This document shows, piece by piece, positions 1-5,644 of a stretch of 9,826 bases of DNA. The stretch comes from Armatimonadota bacterium (GTDB lineage Bacteria > Armatimonadota > Zipacnadia > Zipacnadales > FEN-943). The stretch spans positions 1 to 9,826 of the forward strand of contig JANZZA010000254.1 of NCBI GenBank assembly GCA_026419655.1. Direction: 5' to 3'. The stretch's first letter is position 1. Each line of letters begins with the position of its first letter. The notes beneath the pieces are model-generated. The model was not told where the DNA came from. It ran no database searches and worked only from the letters and a program-made list of their open reading frames with translations. Both the position numbers and the translations under genes were made by a program.

Positions 1-40
1 GCTTCCACCATGCTGCTACTGTTGCAGCGTCTGCCGTCAT
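1..40 (-). CDS. Transposase, N-terminal fragment (cut by window edge)
   Basis: Only the first 13 codons are visible, reading MTADAATVAAWWK. The start ATG is at 38-40 on the minus strand and follows a strong ribosome binding site, AAAGGAGGTG, at 51-60. The same start, leader and N-terminus recur at 9641 with one amino-acid change (A3 to P). The gene runs off the left edge, so it is partial because of the window and not because of visible damage. Calling it a transposase is an inference from its place just inside a duplicated element end. Confidence 0.6.
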   Translation of the reverse strand, partial: MTADAATVAAWWK

Positions 41-93
41 GGCGCGGAGACACCTCCTTTTACGTTTTCAACTCCAAGGTGATTCTCCGCGCC
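41..93 (-). promoter_or_regulatory. Leader hairpin burying the transposase ribosome binding site (left copy)
   Basis: On the minus strand the leader has GGCGCGGAGA (84-93) and its exact complement TCTCCGCGCC (41-50), which abuts the start codon. Inside this 10-bp stem, CACCT pairs with the AGGTG of the Shine-Dalgarno sequence across a 2-base bulge. The ribosome binding site therefore lies in the stem. The copy at 9588-9640 has the same structure. Confidence 0.65.
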
Positions 94-221
94 TCACTCT
101 TTCCTGCCTGAAACAAAATCCTGAGTAAACTGAATACTCCCTATAGACGACCCGGTTCTGCTAGCAGGTGACGGAGCGGTTGCGCCGAAGGTTTCCAATG
201 CGCGATGTGCTGGTGTTGCGG

Positions 222-239
222 GGCCCGCTGCGGCGGGCC
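222..239. other. Short GC-rich hairpin before the HPS/RraA gene
   Basis: GGCCCGC (222-228) and GCGGGCC (233-239) form a perfect 7-bp stem with a 4-base loop. No T run follows on either strand, so it does not look like an intrinsic terminator. It lies 26 bases upstream of the chosen start at 266 and just before an alternative ATG at 242. The 124 bases between the element end and the gene hold no convincing promoter. Confidence 0.4.
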
Positions 240-265
240 TGATGAGTCAGGCGGAGGCGAGAGAA

Positions 266-1606
266 ATGGTGATGCTGAACGAGCCAACGTTGCAGGTGGC
301 GCTGGATTTTGTGAACTTGAGCCAGGCCCTCCGGTGCGCGCGGGAGGCTTATGCTGGCGGCGCGCGGTGGCTGGAGGCCGGGACGCCACTTATTAAGGCT
401 GAGGGCCTGGATGCTGTCCGCCGGCTGAGGGAAGAGTTTCCGGATTGCGTCATCATCGCCGACATGAAAATCATGGACGCTGGGCGGGTCGAGGTTGAGG
501 CGGCAGCGAAGGCCGGCGCTGACATCGTAGCCGTATTGGGCGCGGCCTCGGATGCCACCATTGCTGAGTGCATCGAGGCCGGTCAGCGCTACGACGCGCT
601 CGTCATGGTTGACCTTATTGAGGTAGCCGACCCTATTCGCCGTGCCGTGGAGTGCCAGCAGCTTGGCGCGGCCATAGTTGACGTCCACTGCCCCATTGAT
701 TTGCAGATGCGCGGGGAAGACCCCTTCGACCTGTTGCGGGAAGTGGTGGCGGCGGTGGACGTGCCGGTGGCGGTGGCGGGGGGCATAAACTCAGAGACGG
801 CGCCGGTGGCCGTGGAGGCGGGGGCCATGATTGTCATCGTGGGCGGCGCAATCACGAAGGCTCCCGACGCCACCGAGGCCACGGCCCGCATCATAGAGGC
901 CATGCGCACCGGCAAGCCCATCGCCACGGAGCTTTACAAGCGGGGCCGTGAGGAAGACCTGCGGGAGATTTTCAGCAAGTGCACAGCGGCCAACGTCTCC
1001 GATGCAATGCACCGCAAGGGCTGGCTGCCCGACATCAGGCCGCTGGCGCCAGGGATGAGGTGTGTTGGCCCAGCCGTGACGGTATGGACTTATCCAGGGG
1101 ACTGGGCCAAGCCTGTCGAGGCTATTGACGCCGCCGAGCCGGGGGCGGTGCTGGTCATTGACGTGCGGGGCGAGGGGCCGGCAGTGTGGGGCGAGCAGGC
1201 CTCAAAGAGCTGCATATCCCGCGGTTTGGCCGGATGCGTCATATATGGCGCGTCGCGCGACAGCCGCGAAATACGCGAGCTGGGCTTCCCGGTGTTCTCC
1301 AAGTTCACGTGCCCCCAGGCGGGCGACCCCAAGGGTATGGGCATGATTGGCGTGACGCTGAAGATAGGCGAGACGACTGTCCGGCCGGGGGACTTTGTGA
1401 TAGCCGACGACGATGGGGTAGTGGTGGTGCCGAGGGAGCGGGCAGTGGAAGTTGCCAATCGCGCTCTGGCCGTGGTTGAGCGCGAGAGCCGAGAGAAAGC
1501 AGAAATTGACGCGGGCCACACGCTGGCTGAGGTCTCGGAATTGCAGCGCTGGGAGCAGCGGCGGCGCGAGCTGGGCCGAAAGCCCCAGAAAGACGAGGGT
1601 GAGTGA
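266..1606 (+). CDS. Bifunctional 3-hexulose-6-phosphate synthase / RraA-family aldolase fusion
   Basis: This is a 446-residue two-domain protein. Residues about 5-210 form an OMP-decarboxylase-superfamily barrel of the hexulose-phosphate synthase type, which condenses formaldehyde with ribulose 5-phosphate or does the reverse. Visible marks are LQVALDF, LEAGTPLIK, the catalytic DMKIMD at 66-71, an HCPIDLQMRGEDPF segment matching the family His/Asp/Gln pattern, and the phosphate-binding VAGGI (170-174) and VGGAI. Residues about 228-400 match RraA/4-hydroxy-4-methyl-2-oxoglutarate aldolase, with the Arg-Asp pair and downstream Glu (RDSRE, 331-335) and FVIADDDGVVVVP. A charged helical tail follows. 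This domain order is known from archaea and some bacteria; there the synthase can run in reverse to make ribulose phosphate. The start at 266 has GGAGG at 253-257 with 8-base spacing; an in-frame ATG at 242 has no such site. The partner isomerase (PHI) is not in the window. The RraA domain could be an aldolase or decarboxylase; its substrate is unknown. Confidence 0.87.
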   Translation: MVMLNEPTLQVALDFVNLSQALRCAREAYAGGARWLEAGTPLIKAEGLDAVRRLREEFPDCVIIADMKIMDAGRVEVEAAAKAGADIVAVLGAASDATIAECIEAGQRYDALVMVDLIEVADPIRRAVECQQLGAAIVDVHCPIDLQMRGEDPFDLLREVVAAVDVPVAVAGGINSETAPVAVEAGAMIVIVGGAITKAPDATEATARIIEAMRTGKPIATELYKRGREEDLREIFSKCTAANVSDAMHRKGWLPDIRPLAPGMRCVGPAVTVWTYPGDWAKPVEAIDAAEPGAVLVIDVRGEGPAVWGEQASKSCISRGLAGCVIYGASRDSREIRELGFPVFSKFTCPQAGDPKGMGMIGVTLKIGETTVRPGDFVIADDDGVVVVPRERAVEVANRALAVVERESREKAEIDAGHTLAEVSELQRWEQRRRELGRKPQKDEGE

Positions 1607-1609
1607 AGC

Positions 1610-2530
1610 TTGGCGGATGTGCTTGTGGTCGGCCCTGGTGCGATGGGGCAGATGCACGCGGCGCTGCTTCGACGGAATGGGGTGGACGTTGCGCTGCTCC
1701 ACCGCGACGAGGAACGAGCCGCAGCGCTTAATGATACGGGTGTGCGGCTGGTCGGCGCAGCCGGCGATACCACGGTAGCCGTGCCGTGTTTGGCGGAAGC
1801 TGCTGCCCTTGGGCCGGCCCACTTCATCGTAATATTCACCAAGGCGTACGACACCGAGGCAGCAGCGCGCACGGCCGTGCCAGCAGCCACGCCGGAGACA
1901 GTCTGGGTGACGCTGCAGAATGGCCTGGGAAACGTGGAGGCGGTGCGTGCTGCGGTGGGCGATGTGTTCTTGCTGTGCGGCGTCACCGCTAGCGGCGCCC
2001 ATATCTGGCCGGACGGCGCCGTCAACGTTGTGGCGGTCGGCGAGGCAGTTGTGGGGCCGGTGGCCTCGGCGACCATGCAACAAGCCAGGGCGTTCTGTGA
2101 GCTGCTGGAGCAAGCCGATATGCCGTGCCGGGCCGTGGATGACCCTTGGCCGGCGGTGTGGCGAAAGCTTGCCATAAACGCGGCTATCAATCCGCTCGCG
2201 GCGCTGGCGGGGCGCCGCAATGGAGAGCTAATGGAGGTCCCGTGGCTGCGCTGGCTGGCTTTCCGAGTGGCGCGGGAGGTTGGCCGTGTTGCAGCGGCTC
2301 AGGGCGTTGACCTGGGCTGTGATCCAGCCTCGCTTGTCGAGGAAGTTTGTCGGGCCACGGCCGCCAATCGCTGCTCAATGCTCCAGGACCTTGAGGCCGG
2401 GCGGCCGACTGAGATTGACCAGATTTGTGGGGCGGTTGCAGCTCTTGCGCCGTCCGATGCCCCTGCGCGGCTGTGTGAGGCGCTGGTTGTGTTAGTAAAG
2501 CATGCCGAAGTGGCTCTGAAGGCACCCTAG
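1610..2530 (+). CDS. panE: Ketopantoate reductase family protein (2-dehydropantoate 2-reductase)
   Basis: The 306-residue product has the full PanE/ApbA layout: an N-terminal Rossmann fold and a C-terminal helical domain. The family enzyme reduces 2-dehydropantoate to pantoate with NADPH, for coenzyme A synthesis. Visible marks are the nucleotide loop GPGAMG (8-13), KAYDT (78-82), TLQNGLGN (101-108), the catalytic segment KLAINAAINPLAAL with Lys186 and Asn190, and SMLQDLEAGRPTEID with Ser256 and Glu268. All key residues are present and the length is normal. The start is a TTG three bases after the preceding stop, with GAGGG at 1595-1599 about ten bases upstream, which suggests translational coupling. 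Many paralogues of this family reduce other 2-oxo acids. Pairing with an aldolase gene and not with panB or panC leaves the substrate open, so the symbol marks the family only. Confidence 0.85.
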   Translation: MADVLVVGPGAMGQMHAALLRRNGVDVALLHRDEERAAALNDTGVRLVGAAGDTTVAVPCLAEAAALGPAHFIVIFTKAYDTEAAARTAVPAATPETVWVTLQNGLGNVEAVRAAVGDVFLLCGVTASGAHIWPDGAVNVVAVGEAVVGPVASATMQQARAFCELLEQADMPCRAVDDPWPAVWRKLAINAAINPLAALAGRRNGELMEVPWLRWLAFRVAREVGRVAAAQGVDLGCDPASLVEEVCRATAANRCSMLQDLEAGRPTEIDQICGAVAALAPSDAPARLCEALVVLVKHAEVALKAP

Positions 2531-2574
2531 CAAGGCCAGGCCTCGATGCGGGGACTGATGGTGTGGTAGGAACA

Positions 2575-2632
2575 GCACGAAAAAGTTTGGGAAGGGACTC
2601 TGGAGGAGAACCCTTTTCAAAGGGTTTCCGCC
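2575..2632 (+). repeat. Palindromic intergenic repeat, copy 1
   Basis: The 54 bases from 2579 share 47 with copy 2 (2745-2798). The unit starts with GAAAAAGTTTG, passes through a purine-rich loop and ends in CTTTTCAAAGG. Arms at 2586-2596 and 2611-2621 pair over 11 bp, two of them G-T (G-U in RNA) in the gene direction. A second, overlapping perfect palindrome is AACCCTTT-TC-AAAGGGTT (2609-2626). It lies 44 bases after the stop of the panE-like gene, reading in the same direction. Confidence 0.7.
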
Positions 2633-2713
2633 AGGCAGGGGGAATCCCCCTTTGGGCAAAAAGCGGGGTTCCCCCTGCACCCGTTCCCCGTAAATCCTTG
2701 TGCTCCCTGGCGG
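2628..2713 (+). other. Nested stem-loop structure between the two repeats
   Basis: An outer stem joins CCGCCAGG (2628-2635) to CCTGGCGG (2706-2713). Inside it, GCAGGGGGAA (2635-2644) pairs perfectly with TTCCCCCTGC (2669-2678), and CCCC (2646-2649) can pair with GGGG (2665-2668) to lengthen the inner stem. No T run follows, so this is not a classical terminator. The function is unknown. Confidence 0.5.
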
Positions 2714-2740
2714 AGATGCGCAGGCACCTGGCCTACCCAA

Positions 2741-2800
2741 AGCGGAAAAAGTTTGAGAAGGGGGTATGGGGGAGAACTCTTTTCAAAGGGTTTCCCCCAC
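2741..2800 (+). repeat. Palindromic intergenic repeat, copy 2
   Basis: This is the second plus-strand copy of the repeat. TTTGAGAAG (2752-2760) pairs with CTTTTCAAA (2779-2787) over 9 bp with one G-T pair. It ends in GGGTTTCCCCC. It sits in tandem with copy 1 in the 384-base gap between the panE-like gene and the methyltransferase gene. Confidence 0.7.
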
Positions 2801-2830
2801 ATAAAATCTTTTCGGGTTCTCGTGGAGCAG

Positions 2831-2854
2831 GCCGGGCACATGCGCCTGCCCGGC
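2831..2854 (+). other. GC-rich hairpin in the methyltransferase leader
   Basis: GCCGGGCA (2831-2838) and TGCCCGGC (2847-2854) form a perfect 8-bp stem with an 8-base loop, about 60 bases before the methyltransferase start. No T run follows. The surrounding leader shows no cobalamin- or SAM-riboswitch consensus that I could recognise, so a regulatory role is only possible. Confidence 0.45.
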
Positions 2855-2914
2855 GGCTGTGGTGCGCGCGGCAGCGCTGTGTCGGACGTGCAGCGGGATA
2901 GCATCAAGGAGGAG

Positions 2915-3742
2915 ATGCGTGAAGTGATAGTCATCGGTGAGCTGATCAACGGTACACGCAAACCCATCGCACGGGCGATAGCTGAGCGAGACGCAGAGTA
3001 TGTTCAGTCCCTGGCCTGCGAGCAGGCGGGGGCAGGGGCGGCCTACGTGGACGTAAACGCTGGCACCACCGGCGACAAGGAAATCGAGGACCTGGCATGG
3101 CTGGTTGAGGTCGTGCAGGAAGTCGTGTCGGTGCCGCTGAGCCTCGACAGCCCCAATCCTCGGGCTCTGGAGCGGGCGCTGGAGGTCTATAAGGGGCCGA
3201 AGCCGCTAATCAATTCTGTGACGGCAGAGGCTGAGCGCATAGAGAAGGTCCTGCCGCTTGTAGTGTCTTCTGGCGCAAGCGTGATTGCCCTTTGCCTGAG
3301 CGATCGGGGCATGCCTGCAGACGCCGAGGAGCGCGTGGCCGTCGGCAAGGACCTGGTCGGGACGATAATGGGCGCCGGCGTGGGGCCTGAGCGCATTTTC
3401 ATTGACCCGGTAGTGGTGCCCCAGGGGACGGACCATCGGGCCGGAAGCTGGGTCCTGGATGCAATAGGGCAGCTACGGGCACTTTTCCCGGACTGCCACA
3501 TCACTGGCGGGCTGAGTAATATCTCCTATGGCCTTCCTGAGCGGCGGCTGCTCAACCGCATCTTCGTGGCTATGTGTGTTGCGCGTGGGCTTGACTCGGC
3601 GGTGATTGACCCGCTGGATCGGGAGATGATGGCAACTATTTGCGCCGCTGAGGCCCTGGCCGGCCGGGACGAGTGGTGCATGGGCTACTTGCAGGCCTAC
3701 CGCGAGGGAAAGCTGGGCGGGCCGTCTCAAGGGCAAGGGTAG
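2915..3742 (+). CDS. Methyltetrahydrofolate:corrinoid protein methyltransferase family (AcsE/MetH pterin-binding type)
   Basis: The 275-residue product is a single pterin-binding TIM barrel like AcsE, which moves a methyl group from methyltetrahydrofolate to a cob(I)alamin protein. The start matches the family opening (VIVIGELINGTRK). Pterin- and fold-defining residues are all visible: VDVNAG (46-50), Asp78 in SLDSPN, Asn100 in LINS, Asp164 in FIDPVVVP and Asn202 in GLSNIS. The length is close to that of AcsE (about 262). AAGGAGG lies at 2906-2912, only 2 bases from this ATG; the in-frame GTG at 2924 has 11-base spacing and may be the true start. Longer in-frame starts would translate repeat copy 2 and are unlikely. 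No corrinoid protein, activator or acetyl-CoA synthase gene is in the window, so the partner is unknown. The protein could serve O-demethylation, methylamine use or the Wood-Ljungdahl pathway. Confidence 0.85.
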   Translation: MREVIVIGELINGTRKPIARAIAERDAEYVQSLACEQAGAGAAYVDVNAGTTGDKEIEDLAWLVEVVQEVVSVPLSLDSPNPRALERALEVYKGPKPLINSVTAEAERIEKVLPLVVSSGASVIALCLSDRGMPADAEERVAVGKDLVGTIMGAGVGPERIFIDPVVVPQGTDHRAGSWVLDAIGQLRALFPDCHITGGLSNISYGLPERRLLNRIFVAMCVARGLDSAVIDPLDREMMATICAAEALAGRDEWCMGYLQAYREGKLGGPSQGQG

Positions 3743-3871
3743 GGAGTTTTTCTACGGGGGTTGGGCGCCAGAGTGTGCGTCGGAACTGCAAGCTGGGCTT
3801 GAGGCCTGGACTTTTCTGGGCAGCCCTTTGCAAAGGAAGCCCCAGGGAACATGTTTCCCTAGGCAAACTCT
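3743..3871. other. Convergent intergenic stretch with a 12-bp perfect palindrome
   Basis: CCTTTGCAAAGG at 3825-3836 is a perfect palindrome, similar to the centre of the intergenic repeats. It is followed by AGGGAA and TTTCCCT around CATG (about 3844-3860), a second small inverted repeat. No gene is visible here. This stretch separates the plus-strand methyltransferase from the repeat element that follows. Confidence 0.4.
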
Positions 3872-4065
3872 CCTTGGAGACTGTTGCAAAACGCCCATTT
3901 GGAGGCTTAGGGGTAGAGAAGGTGTTATCGTTGCCGTTCCAAGGTTGTACTCGCTAGGGAAGTCAGCGCGCGCAAAGGTGGGTTGCGCAACAGTCGCCTT
4001 TGAGAAGGGTTCTCATTGAAAAGGGTCATCCCCCCATGGGCCCTGGCCAAACTTTTTCGTACTGC
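3872..4065 (-). repeat. Compound intergenic element, unit A (contains repeat copy 3)
   Basis: GACTGTTGC (3879-3887) and GCAACAGTC (3987-3995) are a perfect inverted pair; the wider 12-base arms span 123 bases. After the right arm comes a degenerate copy of the palindromic repeat, ending on the plus strand in CAAACTTTTTCGTACTGC. On the minus strand it begins 23 bases after the stop of the GT4 gene. The same architecture, arm spacing and some inner sequence recur in 5322-5499. On the plus strand, a weak stem followed by CTTTTTC (4052-4058) could terminate transcription from the methyltransferase gene. Confidence 0.6.
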
Positions 4066-4087
4066 TTGCGCCGTTCACGCGGGGTAA

Positions 4088-5239
4088 TCAGGTGCGGGCA
4101 AGGTAGCGGTAAAAGCCCTCTTCGAGAATCTCGGCCTGGCGGTCCCAGGTGAAAAGGCGAGCACGGTTGGCTGCTGCGGCGCCCATTCTCTCCCGCAGGG
4201 CTGGTTGGGCGGCCAGCTCATCAAGGGCGGATGCAAAAGCTTGCGGCTCACGCGGCAAAATGTATCCGGCGCCGTCCTCGAAAAGTCCGCCAGGATTGCC
4301 CTCGCGACTGATGAGTACTGGCAGACCGCAGGCCGCCGCCTCAGCGCTGACCAGCGGAAAGCCCTCGAAGCGGCTGGGGAGGAGTAGACAGTCGGCGGCA
4401 GCGTAAAAGTCCTGGGGGCGGTCGGTACGGCCGCAGAACAGGACACGCTGCGCCAGCCCCAGGTCGGCGGCCAGCTTGCGAAAGGCCGGTTCATCGGCGT
4501 GGCTGCCCACTACCACCAGCTTCCATGGCCACCGGGCGGCAGCCACGGCCCTCAAGGCAATGTGCAGCCCCTTCTCCCACCACAGGCCGCCGACGAAGAG
4601 AGCAAGCAGGTCGTCCTCATTAATGCCAAGGGCAGCCCGCGCAGGCTTGCGATTCACCTGCACTCCTGGATTAAAAGTCTCCAGCTCAACGCCGTTGGGG
4701 GCGACCAGCACGTCCTGTGGCCCGAGCCCATAAACCCTGCGCAGGTCTTCGGCCATGCGCTGAGACACCGCGTAGGCTCTGCCCCGGCAGCGCAGCAGGG
4801 TCCGGCGCTCTCCGGGGATGAAAAAAAGCCGGCGGGCGGCCATATTGAGGCGCTCGCGGAGCGTCAGGGGCCGTCCTCGCTCAACAGCAACAAGGCGCAT
4901 TGTCTCCAGCCGCAAGATGTGGCAGGTGTGGAACAGCGAGAAGTTGCAGCGCGGGCAGTTCCCGCCCTGGGCCAGGATGATGTCGTGGTGTTGGGCCAGT
5001 ATCCGCGAGACAAGCCGCGGGAAGAGGATGGCGCCCAGGAGCTTGCTGCGGGGTGCTGGCCGAACAGGTGTCGTTTTAACGCCCAGGGCGGCCATGTCCT
5101 CAGCGGCATGATAACAGTACACCGTGACTTTATGGCGGCTTGCCCAGCGGGCCACAAGCTCGCGGGCCACGCGCTCCTGCCCGCCGCCCGTGCCTAAATG
5201 CTCGATGACTACAGCTATGTCAATGGGGCGGTTAGCCAT
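4088..5239 (-). CDS. GT4-family glycosyltransferase (GT-B fold)
   Basis: The 383-residue product moves a sugar from a nucleotide donor onto a glycan or lipid acceptor at the cytoplasmic membrane face. The N-terminal domain carries EHLGTGGGQERVARELV (about 13-29), the usual glycine loop. The C-terminal domain shows VAPNGVELETF (179-189), FVGGLWWEKGLHIALRAV with Lys223, and the donor-site E-x7-E motif (Glu292 and Glu300 in FEGFPLVSAEA). The length is normal. An unusual CPRC (95-98) and FHTCH segment lies in the first domain; its role is unknown. The start is ATG 5239 because GTGAGGAG lies just before it; a TTG seven codons upstream lacks a site. A 405-base gap separates it from the next glycosyltransferase upstream, so it may have its own promoter. 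The sugar and acceptor cannot be predicted. Confidence 0.85.
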   Translation of the reverse strand: MANRPIDIAVVIEHLGTGGGQERVARELVARWASRHKVTVYCYHAAEDMAALGVKTTPVRPAPRSKLLGAILFPRLVSRILAQHHDIILAQGGNCPRCNFSLFHTCHILRLETMRLVAVERGRPLTLRERLNMAARRLFFIPGERRTLLRCRGRAYAVSQRMAEDLRRVYGLGPQDVLVAPNGVELETFNPGVQVNRKPARAALGINEDDLLALFVGGLWWEKGLHIALRAVAAARWPWKLVVVGSHADEPAFRKLAADLGLAQRVLFCGRTDRPQDFYAAADCLLLPSRFEGFPLVSAEAAACGLPVLISREGNPGGLFEDGAGYILPREPQAFASALDELAAQPALRERMGAAAANRARLFTWDRQAEILEEGFYRYLART

Positions 5240-5274
5240 GAGACTCCTCACACCGCGCAAAACCTGGAAAACCG

Positions 5275-5304
5275 ATTAGACCTGGTAGCAGCTCTACGAG
5301 TCAT
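5275..5304 (-). promoter_or_regulatory. Candidate sigma-70-type promoter for the GT4 gene
   Basis: On the minus strand, ATGACT (5299-5304, 4 of 6 to TTGACA) lies 18 bases before TCTAAT (5275-5280, 5 of 6 to TATAAT). The start codon at 5239 follows about 35 bases later. The match is modest and the call rests on consensus and position alone. Confidence 0.35.
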
Positions 5305-5321
5305 TTCGGATCTGGGGAACC

Positions 5322-5499
5322 CCTTTGAGACTGTTGCGAGAGCTGGTGTTGGCTTATCCATGGTGAAGAAAGTGTACAACGATGCAGCCCCGACCCCTTT
5401 ACCTGCGACCACGTCTGCAGGCCGGAGAGGCGACTTTTGCAGCAGTCTCCTTTGAGAAGAGTTTTCCCCCATTCCCCTTCTCAAACTTTTTCGTGCTGC
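5322..5499 (-). repeat. Compound intergenic element, unit B (contains repeat copy 4)
   Basis: GAGACTGTTGC (5327-5337) and GCAGCAGTCTC (5439-5449) are inverted arms with one mismatch, spanning about 125 bases. Next to the right arm is a clean repeat copy: TTTGAGAAG (5451-5459) pairs perfectly with CTTCTCAAA (5477-5485). Plus-strand CTTTTTC follows at once, so on that strand it has the shape of an intrinsic terminator. Inner sequence resembles unit A: GGGTAGAGAA and TGGTGAAGAA both start exactly 24 bases after the left arm. It fills most of the gap between the two glycosyltransferase genes. The remaining 5500-5644 shows no gene, only a small GCGGA/TCCGC hairpin near 5605-5625. Confidence 0.65.
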
Positions 5500-5644
5500 A
5501 TCCACTACACGCACCTCTTGATGACATATGGTGCTTGGCGGTGCAGGGGAGCGACCAGTGGAGCGCATAGCGGCCCACGCCTGCAAGAGGGTGTCGTGCG
5601 CTTTGCGGAAGCGAAATCCGCTGAAAGCCAGTGGGGACCTCTGC

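Larger units (their letters stand above)
1..141 (-). mobile_element. Left insertion-sequence end (5' end of element, running out of the window)
   Basis: Read on the minus strand, this stretch matches positions 9540-9680 on the plus strand at 136 of 141 bases. Homology stops abruptly at 141/9540, where the shared tip reads GGGAGTATTCAG; beyond that the flanks are unrelated, which marks an element end. It contains about 100 bases of leader followed by the first codons of a transposase. The far end of the element lies outside the window, so its length, terminal inverted repeats and target duplication cannot be read. The family was not recognised. Confidence 0.8.

Noticed and set aside
142..147. 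TATAGA next to the left element end as a -10 box for the HPS/RraA gene
   Set aside because: No acceptable -35 hexamer lies 16-18 bases upstream, and the -10 match is only 4 of 6.
2575..2800. Repeat copies 1 and 2 as ordinary intrinsic terminators of the panE-like gene
   Set aside because: In the gene direction the stems are not followed by a T run. The A5/T5 tract is at the other end and would fit only opposite-strand termination.
2753..2914. N-terminal extension of the methyltransferase from an ATG at 2753
   Set aside because: The extra residues would be translated from repeat copy 2 and the GC hairpin. The family N-terminus starts at about 2915-2924, right after the strong AAGGAGG.
2575..5499. 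The repeated intergenic sequences as a CRISPR array
   Set aside because: The copies are few, on both strands, irregularly spaced over 3 kb and diverged, and there are no cas genes.
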